Assembly (NCBI GenBank): GCA_947452985.1 | Contig: CANGEU010000013.1 | Location: 1 to 37,349 of the forward strand | Direction of reading: 5' to 3' | DNA length: 37,349 nucleotides | DNA from: Micrococcales bacterium | GTDB taxonomy: Bacteria > Actinomycetota > Actinomycetes > Actinomycetales > Microbacteriaceae | Shown: in pieces, positions 10,833 through 18,560 of the stretch | Layout: every line of letters begins with the position of its first letter | How positions within the stretch are numbered: the stretch's first letter is position 1 | Made by a program: the position numbers and the translations under genes | The notes under the pieces: model-generated | What the model was told of the DNA's origin: nothing | Seen by the model: the letters and a program-made list of their open reading frames with translations, nothing else | The model's database searches: none

Positions 10833-12224
10833 TTATTTGTGTTTTGACTTAATGGTGTCGGTCAAATCGGTGACCGTGTTGTAGATAGTGCGGTCGATGC
10901 TCATCGACTCAGCAATCTTTTTAGCGGCGTACATCACAGTGGTGTGGTCGCGGTTTCCAAACAGCTGGCCGATTTTTGGAAGGGACAGGTTTGTTTGGTC
11001 TCGGCAAATGTACATTGCTACCTGGCGGGCCGTTGCAATGTGGGCTACGCGGGAGTTACCGGATAGGTCATCGACAGTGAGTCCAAAGTGAGAGGCCACG
11101 GCATTCATGATCTCGACTGGGGTAATCATTGCTTCTTGATTTAGAGGCGAACGATCCTTGAGAACCGTCTTTACCAAATTCATGTCGATAGGGATACGGC
11201 TCAAATTAGCAAAAGCTGTAATTCGAATAAGAGTTCCCTCAAGTTCGCGCACGTTGCTTGAAACTCGCTCGGCAATGTATTCAAGGATCTCGTCGGCCAT
11301 GCGGACCTTCTCAATCTCGGCCTTCTTGCGCAAGATCGCGATGCGAGTCTCCAGGGCCGGAGCTGAAACCTGCAGCATCAGACCCATTTCGAATCGAGAC
11401 CTCATGCGGTCCTCAAATCCGGTCAGCTGATTAGGCGAAACGTCGCTCGAGATCACAACTTGCTTGTTGTTCCGGTATAGGTCTTCAAAAGTGTGGAAGA
11501 AGGTTTCCTGGGTCTGGTCTTTACCTTGCAGGAATTGGATGTCGTCGATTAGGAGAATGTCTACCTGACGATATTCGTTCTGGAACTCGTGAGCCTTGTT
11601 ATTGGCGATTGCATTGATGTAGTGGTTGGTGAACTCTTCGCTCGAAACATAGCGAACCTTATAGTCCGGATATAGATTCAAAGCCTCATTACCAATGGCA
11701 TGTAAAAGGTGTGTTTTTCCAAGCCCTGAGTTTCCGTGAATGAACAGCGGGTTGTAACCTTGCGCGGGAGCATTGGCAACTGCCCAGGCTGCTGCACGTG
11801 CAAATGAGTTTGATTCACCCAAAACGAAACTGTCAAATGTGTACCGAGGGTTCAATCGGGTTTCGAAGTTGTTGGTTGCTCCGGAGTAATTAGCGTTTTC
11901 TGGCCGAGGTTCAACGAAGATATCCGCTGGTCCTTGGTCAACAAAAGTTGGCTCAATGTTTGGGTTTGTCGTCACACGAAACTGCAGGGTGCTGCCGGAT
12001 TCGGTGTTAAGTTTTAGAGCTTCCTCAATGTAGCCGCGAATTCTCTGATCGAGCATTGATCGAGCCAGGTCGTTTGGCACCTCAAGATAAAGAGTCTCGT
12101 TAATGATTCCCTGAGCCTCGGCAAGTTCCAGAAAGCCGTGCATGGCAGGAGTAATTCGGGAGTCGTGCTTCAGGATGTCGCGTGTGGTTCGCCAAAGAGT
12201 CTCTGTTCTGACCAGGTCGTCCAC
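10833..12224 (-). CDS. dnaA: Chromosomal replication initiator protein DnaA
   Basis: An AAA+ initiator of 463 residues that binds DnaA boxes and opens oriC. Domain I spans about residues 1-80 and a short linker domain II about 85-120. The AAA+ core has Walker A GNSGLGKT at 164-171 and Walker B ILLIDDIQF with the Asp pair at 227-228. The C-terminal DNA-binding domain includes LPKIGQLFGNRDHTTVMYA. The start is GTG at 12224 with AAAGGGG about 5 bp upstream. Domain II is much shorter than the long linker of Streptomyces. DnaA boxes on both sides suggest autoregulation. Confidence 0.98.
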   Translation of the reverse strand: MDDLVRTETLWRTTRDILKHDSRITPAMHGFLELAEAQGIINETLYLEVPNDLARSMLDQRIRGYIEEALKLNTESGSTLQFRVTTNPNIEPTFVDQGPADIFVEPRPENANYSGATNNFETRLNPRYTFDSFVLGESNSFARAAAWAVANAPAQGYNPLFIHGNSGLGKTHLLHAIGNEALNLYPDYKVRYVSSEEFTNHYINAIANNKAHEFQNEYRQVDILLIDDIQFLQGKDQTQETFFHTFEDLYRNNKQVVISSDVSPNQLTGFEDRMRSRFEMGLMLQVSAPALETRIAILRKKAEIEKVRMADEILEYIAERVSSNVRELEGTLIRITAFANLSRIPIDMNLVKTVLKDRSPLNQEAMITPVEIMNAVASHFGLTVDDLSGNSRVAHIATARQVAMYICRDQTNLSLPKIGQLFGNRDHTTVMYAAKKIAESMSIDRTIYNTVTDLTDTIKSKHK

Positions 12225-12258
12225 CGTACACCCCTTTCAATTGTTAGCTTTTCACAGG

Positions 12259-12329
12259 TTATCCACAATTCTGAAACCTGTGCACAATTATGTGCATAAC
12301 CCTGTGGAAATCTCAAACAGTTATCCACA
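12259..12329. promoter_or_regulatory. DnaA-box cluster upstream of dnaA (second part of a bipartite origin and/or dnaA operator)
   Basis: Within the 362-bp dnaA-rpmH gap, four boxes lie in 71 bp: TTATCCACA at 12259-12267 (plus), TTGTGCACA at 12279-12287 (minus), TTATGCACA at 12291-12299 (minus) and TTATCCACA at 12321-12329 (plus). They lie 35-105 bp before the dnaA start, where the dnaA promoter should be. The rest of the gap (12330-12586) holds the rpmH promoter and leader and no other recognised element. Confidence 0.85.
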
Positions 12330-12458
12330 GGAAGAAATCCACTGGAGTTATTCTGGTTACTTGCCAATGCTTAATGCAAATCCAATCGGCGTGTCTTACG
12401 AATAATTTCTAACTTTTCCTGTAATCACGAAGGTTTTTCAAAAAAGATCACTAAAAAC

Positions 12459-12488
12459 TTGACCAAACCCCTATTGAACCCTTAGGTT
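12459..12488 (+). promoter_or_regulatory. Probable rpmH promoter
   Basis: TTGACC at 12459-12464, an 18-bp spacer and TAGGTT at 12483-12488 fit a housekeeping actinobacterial promoter, leaving a leader of about 90 nt before the rpmH ATG. It would drive rpmH-rnpA and possibly further genes to khpB. An overlapping alternative using TTGAAC at 12474 is possible. Confidence 0.5.
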
Positions 12489-12586
12489 TAAAAGGTTGAC
12501 TGGCGTACGAGTCTGGCCAAATCAACACAAAGTCGAAACTTCGACACTAACCAAAGACTCGAACAAAGATTTTGGAGTGATCACCA

Positions 12587-12724
12587 ATGTCAAAGCGTAC
12601 CTTCCAGCCGAACAACCGTCGTCGTGCAAAGACCCACGGTTTCCGCCTACGTATGTCAACCCGCGCCGGTCGCGCCATCTTGGCCGCACGTCGTCGCAAG
12701 GGTCGCGTCGAGCTTTCGGCCTAA
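12587..12724 (+). CDS. rpmH: 50S ribosomal protein L34
   Basis: A 45-residue, very basic protein beginning [20 protein letters not shown] and ending [11 protein letters not shown], the standard L34 sequence and length. The start is the ATG at 12587 with GGAG about 10 bp upstream. L34 is a structural component of the large ribosomal subunit. The gene is divergent from dnaA and is followed 14 bp later by rnpA, the near-universal rpmH-rnpA arrangement. It is shorter than common ORF cut-offs and is easily missed. Confidence 0.98.
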   Translation: MSKRTFQPNNRRRAKTHGFRLRMSTRAGRAILAARRRKGRVELSA

Positions 12725-12738
12725 CCACCAGATAGACG

Positions 12739-13077
12739 GTGCTCGCACGCGAGAACCGGATCAGAACTGGGGCGGATTTCCGCCAGGTAATGAAAACCGG
12801 TGTCAAAGTCTCTGGCAAAGCAACTGTCATCTACCTAAAGCGGGATGAGTCTCTGACTCATGCCCGCTTTGGTTTTATCGTAAGTAAAACAGTCTCAGGC
12901 GCCGTGGGACGAAACCTAATCAAACGTCGCCTCCGAGCTATCAGCAGAGAATTGGTAGCCACCCACCCATCCGGATTCGATTTGGTGATCAGGGCTCTAC
13001 CCGAAGCCAAAGAGTTCGAGTGGAATAGACTTCAACAAGAAGTGCTGACCAACGCGGAAGCGTTGTTTAGTAAATGA
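12739..13077 (+). CDS. rnpA: Ribonuclease P protein component
   Basis: The protein subunit of RNase P, which binds the catalytic RNA and helps remove 5' leaders from precursor tRNAs. It has 112 residues, in the normal range. The family RNR motif appears as GAVGRNLIKRRLRAI at about residues 54-68, and the N-terminus LARENRIRTGADFRQVMKTG is typical. The start is GTG at 12739. The 3' end overlaps yidD by 4 bp (ATGA). Confidence 0.96.
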   Translation: MLARENRIRTGADFRQVMKTGVKVSGKATVIYLKRDESLTHARFGFIVSKTVSGAVGRNLIKRRLRAISRELVATHPSGFDLVIRALPEAKEFEWNRLQQEVLTNAEALFSK

Positions 13078-13376
13078 AAACGGTTATTCGTGTAATCGAA
13101 TTCATCTGGTTAATACCCAGGAACGCAGTAGTTGCTTTTCTGTTGGGATATCGAAAGTTGATTTCCCCGCTATACGGCGACGTGTGTAGGTATTACCCAA
13201 CCTGTTCGGCCTATGGCCTTGGGCAGATTCAGCAACGCGGAGTAGTGGCTGGTTCGGTTCTTACAGTTTGGAGAATACTTCGCTGTAATCCTTGGGCGGC
13301 CGGTGGAATGGATCCGGTTCGTCCGGGTTCTGAACACTTCAAAATTTTGCACAACGGATTCGTACTACCGAGATAG
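13074..13376 (+). CDS. yidD: Membrane protein insertion efficiency factor YidD
   Basis: A 100-residue protein with the YidD core: LLGYRKLISPLYGDVCRYYPTCSAYGLGQIQQRG and the later WRILRCNPWAAGGMDPV, including the conserved Cys residues near 38, 44 and 71. YidD is a small inner-membrane-associated protein that improves insertion by YidC. The ATG overlaps the rnpA stop by 4 bp, and yidC begins 11 bp after its stop. The rnpA-yidD-yidC order is conserved in bacteria. Confidence 0.95.
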   Translation: MKTVIRVIEFIWLIPRNAVVAFLLGYRKLISPLYGDVCRYYPTCSAYGLGQIQQRGVVAGSVLTVWRILRCNPWAAGGMDPVRPGSEHFKILHNGFVLPR

Positions 13377-13387
13377 AGAGTAAGTAA

Positions 13388-14311
13388 ATGGATTTCTTAT
13401 GGCCAATTAAGTGGGTTGTCGAGGCCCTGCTTGTTTCTTTCCACAGCCTCTGGAGTTTCCTTGGCTTCAACGGCGACGACGGCCTTACCTGGGTGTTGTC
13501 GATCATTGGCCTAGTTCTTGTAATTCGTGCAGCGCTAATCCCCCTTTTCGTTAGACAAATCAAAGGTCAGCGCAACATGGTTCTGGCCCAGCCTGAACTG
13601 GCTGCCCTGCAGAAGCGGTACAAGGGAAAGACCGATCAGGAATCTCGCCAGAAAATGGCCACGGAACAAATGGAGATCTACAAGCGCACCGGTTCAAACC
13701 CGCTGAGCTCGTGCTTGCCTCTGCTAGTGCAGATGCCAATCTTCTCGAGCCTTTTCTTTGTGCTGTCGGATGCACAAAAGGGAAAGTTCATCTCTGGCGG
13801 CTGGTTGAACACCGAGCTTGCAGACTCTTTCTCTAAGGCGACCTTCTTTGGAGCCCCGCTGCACGAGACCTTCTTGAGCGCTACCGCGACACTCGAAGTG
13901 AAGATTATGGCAGCCGTCATGATCTTTGTAATGACTGCAACCCAGTTCATCACTCAGCGCCAGATCATTGCTAAAAACCAGAACCCTGCAAGCGTGCAGA
14001 GCACTCAGTACATGCAGACCCAGAAGATCATGCTTTGGATCTTCCCAATCATCTTTGCTATTTCCGGTATCAGCTTCCCACTCGGTGTTATGTGGTACTG
14101 GCTAGCTTCTAACTTCTGGACCATGGGCCAGCAGTTTGTGGTTATCCGCAACATGCCGACAGAGGGTTCCAAGGCATGGCACGACCGCCAAGCTCGCTTG
14201 GAGAAGCGCGGCAAGCTAGCTCCCTTAGATATTCAGGCGATCGAAGATGCAGAGGCAGTCAATCGTCAGCGCGTGCAGCCAGTTGGCAAGCGCAACAAGA
14301 AGCGTAAGTAA
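13388..14311 (+). CDS. yidC: Membrane protein insertase YidC
   Basis: A YidC/Oxa1/Alb3-family insertase, 307 residues, without the large periplasmic domain of Gram-negative YidC. A first membrane segment lies near 36-56. The conserved core includes RAALIPLFVRQIKGQRNM, with the functional Arg in the membrane groove, and LSSCLPLLVQMPIFSSLFFVLS near 104-126. Further membrane segments are near 175-193 and 225-245. The C-terminus is basic (GKRNKKRK), as in actinobacterial YidC, and probably contacts the ribosome. It lies in the rnpA-yidD-yidC-khpB unit with an AGAGAG ribosome binding site. Confidence 0.96.
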   Translation: MDFLWPIKWVVEALLVSFHSLWSFLGFNGDDGLTWVLSIIGLVLVIRAALIPLFVRQIKGQRNMVLAQPELAALQKRYKGKTDQESRQKMATEQMEIYKRTGSNPLSSCLPLLVQMPIFSSLFFVLSDAQKGKFISGGWLNTELADSFSKATFFGAPLHETFLSATATLEVKIMAAVMIFVMTATQFITQRQIIAKNQNPASVQSTQYMQTQKIMLWIFPIIFAISGISFPLGVMWYWLASNFWTMGQQFVVIRNMPTEGSKAWHDRQARLEKRGKLAPLDIQAIEDAEAVNRQRVQPVGKRNKKRK

Positions 14312-14325
14312 TAGGAGATATACGA

Positions 14326-14850
14326 ATGAGCGAAAACGAAGAAACTCAAACTGAGGTAGTTACCGAAGTGACCGAATCACCAGAAGTTAGCACCAAGGCT
14401 CTAGAGGAAGAGGGCGACATCGCCGCTGACTACCTTGAAGAGCTTCTGGACATCTATGACCTAGACGGTGACATTGACATCGATGTTCGTCAGGGTCGCG
14501 CTTACCTGGAGATTTCATCAGACCAGGACAGCAACCTACGCCTTATCTCGGACCCAGACACCGTGGAGGCTCTTCAGGAGCTGACTCGTCTTGCGGTTCA
14601 GGTAAAGACCACCAGCTTTAGCCGTCTAATCCTAGACGTCGGCGGATCACGTCAGAAGCGCGTAGACGAACTTACCCGTGTGGTTAACAAGGTAATTGAG
14701 AAGGTTCGCGATTCTGGTGAGCAGTCACCACTGAAGCCGATGAGTTCTTATGAGCGCAAAATTGCACACGACATCATCGCAGAAGCCGGATTGACCTCTG
14801 AATCCGAGGGTGAAGGCCGCGACCGCCACATTGTGATCAAGCCTGCCTAA
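14326..14850 (+). CDS. khpB: KhpB/Jag RNA-binding protein (KH and R3H domains)
   Basis: A 174-residue RNA-binding protein. The N-terminal 30 residues are acidic and rich in Thr and Glu. A KH-like domain (about 33-110) includes DIDIDVRQGRAYLEISSDQD, and an R3H domain follows at about 132-172 with SSYERKIAHDIIAE and GRDRHIVI. The N-terminal Jag-N domain of the longer Firmicute proteins is absent, as usual in actinobacteria. It starts 14 bp after yidC with an AGGAG site at good spacing and is followed by a terminator. Confidence 0.93.
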   Translation: MSENEETQTEVVTEVTESPEVSTKALEEEGDIAADYLEELLDIYDLDGDIDIDVRQGRAYLEISSDQDSNLRLISDPDTVEALQELTRLAVQVKTTSFSRLILDVGGSRQKRVDELTRVVNKVIEKVRDSGEQSPLKPMSSYERKIAHDIIAEAGLTSESEGEGRDRHIVIKPA

Positions 14851-14865
14851 GCTTTGTTTGAGAGG

Positions 14866-14891
14866 GGCCGGGCTATTTGCTCGGCCTTTTT
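14866..14891 (+). terminator. Terminator after khpB
   Basis: GGCCGGGC and GCTCGGCC form an 8-bp stem (one G-T pair) around loop TATTT and run directly into TTTTT. It lies 16 bp past the khpB stop and closes the rpmH-to-khpB unit just before parS. Confidence 0.85.
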
Positions 14892-14899
14892 CATTGCAA

Positions 14900-14915
14900 T
14901 GTTTCACGTGAAACA
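14900..14915. other. parS: parS centromere site 1
   Basis: The exact 16-bp palindrome TGTTTCACGTGAAACA, identical to the widely conserved ParB-binding site. It lies between the khpB terminator and the rsmG start, about 1.7 kb upstream of parB. Its identity to the known site makes the call nearly certain. Confidence 0.97.
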
Positions 14916-14931
14916 TGGATGATTGAAAGAC

Positions 14932-15567
14932 ATGACTGAAGAAGTATTTGAACCAGAATTGGAGCCAGCAGAGGCATCCAAGATTTTTGGCGACCGGATT
15001 GAGCTAGCCCGCGGATACGCAAAAGCCCTTATTCGAGACGGTGATCTACTGGGGCTACTTGGTCCACGTGAGCTTCCAAGGCTGTGGACAAGGCACATCC
15101 TCAACTCCGCGGTTGTTAGCGAACTCGTTCCAACCGGACTGAGTGTGGCAGATATCGGTTCTGGTGCTGGTCTACCCGGTATTCCGATGGCGATTTGCCT
15201 GCCAGATAATCACTTCACATTGATTGAGCCAATGGAACGTCGCTCGGATTGGCTAAAAGACTTGGTTGATGAGCTCGGCCTCACAAATGTCACCGTTCTT
15301 CGCGCCCGCGCCGAGGAAGTCGGGGATGTTTTCGATATAGCTACAGCGCGTGCGGTGTCGGCACTTCCGAAATTACTGCGCATGGTCGTGCCACTCGTGC
15401 GCGACGGCGGACTGGTTTTGGCCATGAAAGGCTCTAAGGCTGCCGAGGAAATCGAAGACGCCAAGAAACTTCAGAAGAAAATGAGACTTTCTAGCTTTGA
15501 AATCGTTCATGCAGGGGCAGACCTCCTGGCAGAGCCAACCCTCGTGGTTCGAACTAAGTTAGTCTGA
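14932..15567 (+). CDS. rsmG: 16S rRNA (guanine-N7) methyltransferase RsmG
   Basis: The GidB/RsmG enzyme methylates N7 of a guanine in the 530 loop of 16S rRNA using S-adenosylmethionine. RsmG motifs are LPRLWTRHILNSAVV, then the SAM-binding VADIGSGAGLPGIPMAI, and TARAVSALPKLLRM. The start is placed at ATG 14932 (211 residues); a TTG at 14923 would add three residues and has no better ribosome binding site. It lies between the two parS sites and upstream of parAB, as in most actinobacteria. Confidence 0.95.
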   Translation: MTEEVFEPELEPAEASKIFGDRIELARGYAKALIRDGDLLGLLGPRELPRLWTRHILNSAVVSELVPTGLSVADIGSGAGLPGIPMAICLPDNHFTLIEPMERRSDWLKDLVDELGLTNVTVLRARAEEVGDVFDIATARAVSALPKLLRMVVPLVRDGGLVLAMKGSKAAEEIEDAKKLQKKMRLSSFEIVHAGADLLAEPTLVVRTKLV

Positions 15568-15592
15568 TTGCGGGGAAGTTTTGGAGAATCAG

Positions 15593-15760
15593 ATGTCTGA
15601 GCAAATTGCAGCGGAAGTAACCGCAGTGACCAAGGCGACAGTGGCACCAGGTTTGGGCTTCCCAGCCGACCGCGCAGAAACTAGCCAGGCTCCTACCGGC
15701 TGGCAGCACAGTGTTTTGTCCGGGGAATTTACTAATGTTTCACGTGAAACATCGCGATAA
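15593..15760 (+). CDS. Small ORF upstream of parA; apparent detached N-terminal segment of ParA
   Basis: A 55-codon ORF beginning MSEQIAAEVTAVTKATVA, with a GGAG ribosome binding site 7 bp before the ATG, 25 bp after rsmG. The last residues, TNVSRETSR, are encoded across the perfect parS at 15736-15751. Its TAA is 2 bp before the parA ATG, in a different frame. In mycobacterial and other actinobacterial ParA proteins, an N-VSRETS stretch followed by a DTP motif lies inside one longer ParA N-terminus; here the DTPLAQEL part is at residues 6-13 of parA. This looks like a ParA leader cut off by a one-base frame change. It is not a recognised independent family. A sequencing error or a true translationally coupled leader peptide are both possible. 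Confidence 0.6.
   Translation: MSEQIAAEVTAVTKATVAPGLGFPADRAETSQAPTGWQHSVLSGEFTNVSRETSR
15736..15751. other. parS: parS centromere site 2, inside the coding end of the small ORF
   Basis: A second exact TGTTTCACGTGAAACA, 12 bp before the parA start. ParB bound here would sit over the 5' end of parAB, so autoregulation is possible. The site encodes the VSRET residues of the small ORF. Confidence 0.97.
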
Positions 15761-15762
15761 CT

Positions 15763-16650
15763 ATGAACGACTTTAACGACACTCCCCTAGCTCAAGAGCT
15801 GAGCCAGAGCTTTCAGCGCTTGACGCAAATTGAACAGGCTGTGCTGCCTAAGCCTGCCAACACCCGAATCTTCACCGTTTCTAACCAAAAGGGTGGAGTT
15901 GGAAAGACCACCACAGCGGTAAACGTCGCAGCAGCCCTAGCCAGCAAGGGCTTGCGGGTCCTCGTTTTGGACCTAGACCCGCAGGGAAACGCCTCTACTG
16001 CGTTGAACATTCCACACCACGCAGAAATCAAGAGCCTTTACGAGGTTTTGATGGGCGAGGCCGAGCTCGAAGATGTAATTCAGATAAGTTCCGAGCTCCC
16101 TGGGCTCTACTGTGTGCCGGCAACTATTCACCTCACCGGCGTTGAGATGGAAATGGCTTCGGCGGTAGCGCGAGAGCAACGCCTCAAGACCGCAATTGAG
16201 CGTTACCTTGAAACCACGATGACGCCACCGGACTACATTTTTATTGACTGCCCACCGAGCCTTGGCCTACTAACCATCAATGCTTGGACGGCTGCACGGG
16301 AAATTCTTGTTCCAATTCAGTGCGAGTACTACGCACTGGAAGGCGTAGATCAGCTTTTGAAGTACATCGATCTCGTTCGTAAGCAATTGAACCCTGGGCT
16401 TCAGCTAAGCACCATCTTGCTAACCATGTACGACGGCCGCACTCGTCTCGCCGAAGAAGTCGTGGCTTGGGTGCGCGAGAAGTTCCCGAATATCACTTTG
16501 AAGGCAGTCATTCCTCGAGCAGTTCGAGTCTCCGAGGCACCAAGTTTCAACCGAACCGTAATCACACACGATCGTCGCTCGCCCGGTGCGATTGCCTATC
16601 TTGAGGCAGCGATCGAAATTGCTAACAGAGGAGCACAACTTGGCAGATAA
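15763..16650 (+). CDS. parA: Chromosome partitioning ATPase ParA
   Basis: A deviant Walker ATPase of 295 residues that moves ParB-parS complexes apart after replication. Walker A' is SNQKGGVGKTTTAVN at about residues 42-56 with the signature first Lys. Walker A is followed by LRVLVLDLDPQGNAST, and Walker B is YIFIDCPPSLGLL. The start is the ATG at 15763. It has no Shine-Dalgarno sequence and lies 2 bp after the stop of the small ORF, so reinitiation after that ORF is the likely route of translation. The gene overlaps parB by 11 bp. Confidence 0.96.
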   Translation: MNDFNDTPLAQELSQSFQRLTQIEQAVLPKPANTRIFTVSNQKGGVGKTTTAVNVAAALASKGLRVLVLDLDPQGNASTALNIPHHAEIKSLYEVLMGEAELEDVIQISSELPGLYCVPATIHLTGVEMEMASAVAREQRLKTAIERYLETTMTPPDYIFIDCPPSLGLLTINAWTAAREILVPIQCEYYALEGVDQLLKYIDLVRKQLNPGLQLSTILLTMYDGRTRLAEEVVAWVREKFPNITLKAVIPRAVRVSEAPSFNRTVITHDRRSPGAIAYLEAAIEIANRGAQLGR

Positions 16651-17572
16651 GCGCATCGGTCTCGGCCGCGGAATTGGCGCCCTGATTCCTACTTCTGATA
16701 ACCCGAACGAAGCTCCGATTGACGTGTTCTTTCCTGCGGGCGGTTCGACCGGCCCAGAGCTGGTTGCCGTTCCTGGCGCTCGCTTTGGCCACCTTGACAT
16801 CAGTTCGATTCGTCCTAATGCAAAGCAGCCTCGCTCCGTTTTTGAGCCGGAAGCCTTTGCCGAACTGGTTCACTCAATCAAGGAACTCGGCGTCTTGCAG
16901 CCAATCGTGGTTCGCTCTATTCCAGACGAGGCCGGTAAATACGAGCTCATCATGGGTGAGCGTCGTTTGCGCGCGTCCAAGGAAGCCGGACTGACCAAGA
17001 TTCCTGCAGTTATTCGCGAAACCGCAGACGAGAACATGCTTCGCGACGCCCTTCTCGAGAACCTGCACCGCAGCGACCTGAACCCTCTTGAAGAAGCCAG
17101 TGCCTACCAGCAGCTTTTGGAAGACTTCGGCATTACCCAAGAGGAATTGGCCAACCGCATTGGCCGCTCTCGTCCTAAGATCACTAACTCGATTCGCCTG
17201 CTCAAGCTACCAGCAGAGGTTCAGCGCAAGGTGGCAGCCGGTGTCTTGAGCGCCGGGCACGCCCGCGCTCTTCTGGCTGTCGAGGACAATGACCGCCAGC
17301 TTCAACTAGCCAACAAGGTAATCAACGAAGGGCTTTCAGTTCGCAGCCTCGAGGAAATCGTTTCGGTAACTAAGCCAAGTCGTACTGGCAAGGTTCGCCC
17401 AGGTAGCCGCCAGGATTTGTTCAAGGGACTAGCCGACCAGGTTGGCGATCACCTGAGCACTAGCGTGAAGATTTCGATTGGCAAGGGCAAGGGAATCATG
17501 GCAATTGAATTTGCTAGCCTCGACGACCTCAAGCGAATCATCAAGGAAATCGGCGTAGACGCAGAATATTAG
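16640..17572 (+). CDS. parB: Chromosome partitioning protein ParB
   Basis: A CTP-dependent parS-binding clamp of 310 residues. Visible parts are the N-terminal KRIGLGRGIGALIP segment that stimulates ParA, the CTP-binding ParB/Sulfiredoxin core with GERRLRASKEAGLTKIPAVIR, the helix-turn-helix QEELANRIGRSRPKITNSIRLLKLP, and a C-terminal dimer domain. The start is placed at TTG 16640, overlapping the parA end, because AGAGGAG lies just upstream and the conserved ADKRIGLGRG begins there; an upstream in-frame ATG at 16586 would add 18 unrelated residues. It acts on the two parS sites in this window. Confidence 0.95.
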   Translation: MADKRIGLGRGIGALIPTSDNPNEAPIDVFFPAGGSTGPELVAVPGARFGHLDISSIRPNAKQPRSVFEPEAFAELVHSIKELGVLQPIVVRSIPDEAGKYELIMGERRLRASKEAGLTKIPAVIRETADENMLRDALLENLHRSDLNPLEEASAYQQLLEDFGITQEELANRIGRSRPKITNSIRLLKLPAEVQRKVAAGVLSAGHARALLAVEDNDRQLQLANKVINEGLSVRSLEEIVSVTKPSRTGKVRPGSRQDLFKGLADQVGDHLSTSVKISIGKGKGIMAIEFASLDDLKRIIKEIGVDAEY

Positions 17573-17590
17573 ACCAAAAGTCTAGTTTTT
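17570..17590 (+). terminator. Short hairpin terminator after parB
   Basis: TAGAC, loop CAAAA, GTCTA, then GTTTTT. The stem starts inside the parB stop codon and the T-run reaches the ddl stop. It is a weak 5-bp stem placed exactly between convergent genes. Confidence 0.4.
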
Positions 17591-18560
17591 AGCCACGACC
17601 ACGTAGCGCGGCCTCGGCCAGCGAGTAGTAAACCTCACCCAGCGAATGTCCTGCTGCCAAAACAGCCTGTGGCAAGAGCGACGTCTCGGTAAGCCCAGGC
17701 AGAACGTTGGCTTCGAGGAACCAAGGAGTTCCCTTAGCGTCAACAATCAGGTCAATTCGAGATAGGTGACGGAGCCCAAGCGACTCATGAGCCTGAATCG
17801 CTACCTTCGCGGCCCTTTCAGAAACGGCCTTAGACAGGCGAGCCGGCACGAAATAGTTGGTTTCACCCGCGGTGTAACGCTCTTGGTACCCAAATTGGCC
17901 CGTAGAAGCCTCAATTTCGACCGCAGGCAACGCAATTGGACCTGCGCCGAGGTCAATCACGCTAATCGCCAACTCGGTGCCCTCAACGAATTTTTCGATA
18001 ATTGCAACGTCGCAGTAAACATAGGCGTCGATCATGGCACGAGACAGCTGATCCTGCTTGCGAACTATGGTCACACCCTGGGCTGAACCGGAACGAGCCG
18101 GCTTCACGACCACTGGGAAAGCCAACGACGACGAAATCGCCTTCAAAACGCCTTCAGCATCAAGTTCACGGAACGATTCTTTAGGCAGGGTCACCGAATT
18201 CGGGGTTTGGATCCCTGCTTTTGCAACCAAAACCTTTGCAATCGACTTATCCCAAGCCAAACGAGCTCCAGGAGCAGTTGCACCGACGAATGGCACAGAA
18301 GTTAGCGCCAAAATGTCGCGAAGCGCGCCATCCTCACCGGTAGCACCGTGCAAACAAGGCCAAATGACATCCGGCTTGTCCTTTTTGATGTTTCCCAAAA
18401 GGTCCGAATCTGGCTCGCGAATAATCACACTCGCGCCTTGCTCGATAAGAGCGTCGGCGACCCGTCGCCCTGACTTCAAAGAAACCTCGCGTTCATGCGA
18501 AATACCTCCAGCCAGAACCAGAATGCGCAATTTCCCACTTTGTTTAGGTTTTGGAATCAA
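17589..18560 (-). CDS. ddl: D-alanine--D-alanine ligase
   Basis: An ATP-grasp ligase of 323 residues that makes D-Ala-D-Ala for peptidoglycan precursors. The N-terminal domain has LVLAGGISHEREVSLKSG, the family G-G-x-S-x-E-R-x-V-S-L-x-S motif, and HGATGEDGALRDIL. The ATP-grasp core includes VVVKPARSGSAQGVTIV, and the end has SRIDLIVDAKGTPWFLEANVLPGLTETS with the metal-binding E-x-N. The ATG overlaps the end of the aminotransferase gene by 4 bp, so the two are co-translated. It is part of the minus-strand block, opposite to the replication direction from oriC. Confidence 0.93.
   Translation of the reverse strand: MIPKPKQSGKLRILVLAGGISHEREVSLKSGRRVADALIEQGASVIIREPDSDLLGNIKKDKPDVIWPCLHGATGEDGALRDILALTSVPFVGATAPGARLAWDKSIAKVLVAKAGIQTPNSVTLPKESFRELDAEGVLKAISSSLAFPVVVKPARSGSAQGVTIVRKQDQLSRAMIDAYVYCDVAIIEKFVEGTELAISVIDLGAGPIALPAVEIEASTGQFGYQERYTAGETNYFVPARLSKAVSERAAKVAIQAHESLGLRHLSRIDLIVDAKGTPWFLEANVLPGLTETSLLPQAVLAAGHSLGEVYYSLAEAALRGRG

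Noticed and set aside
12496-12735. 79-codon plus-strand frame over rpmH
   Set aside because: It overlaps the clearly recognisable L34 gene in another frame and has no support of its own.
15083-15091. DnaA-box-like TGTGGACAA inside rsmG
   Set aside because: A single one-mismatch box in a coding region with no neighbours; expected by chance.
16586-16639. Longer parB start inside parA
   Set aside because: The 18 added residues are translated from parA coding sequence in another frame; the TTG at 16640 has a good ribosome binding site and begins at the conserved ParB N-terminus.
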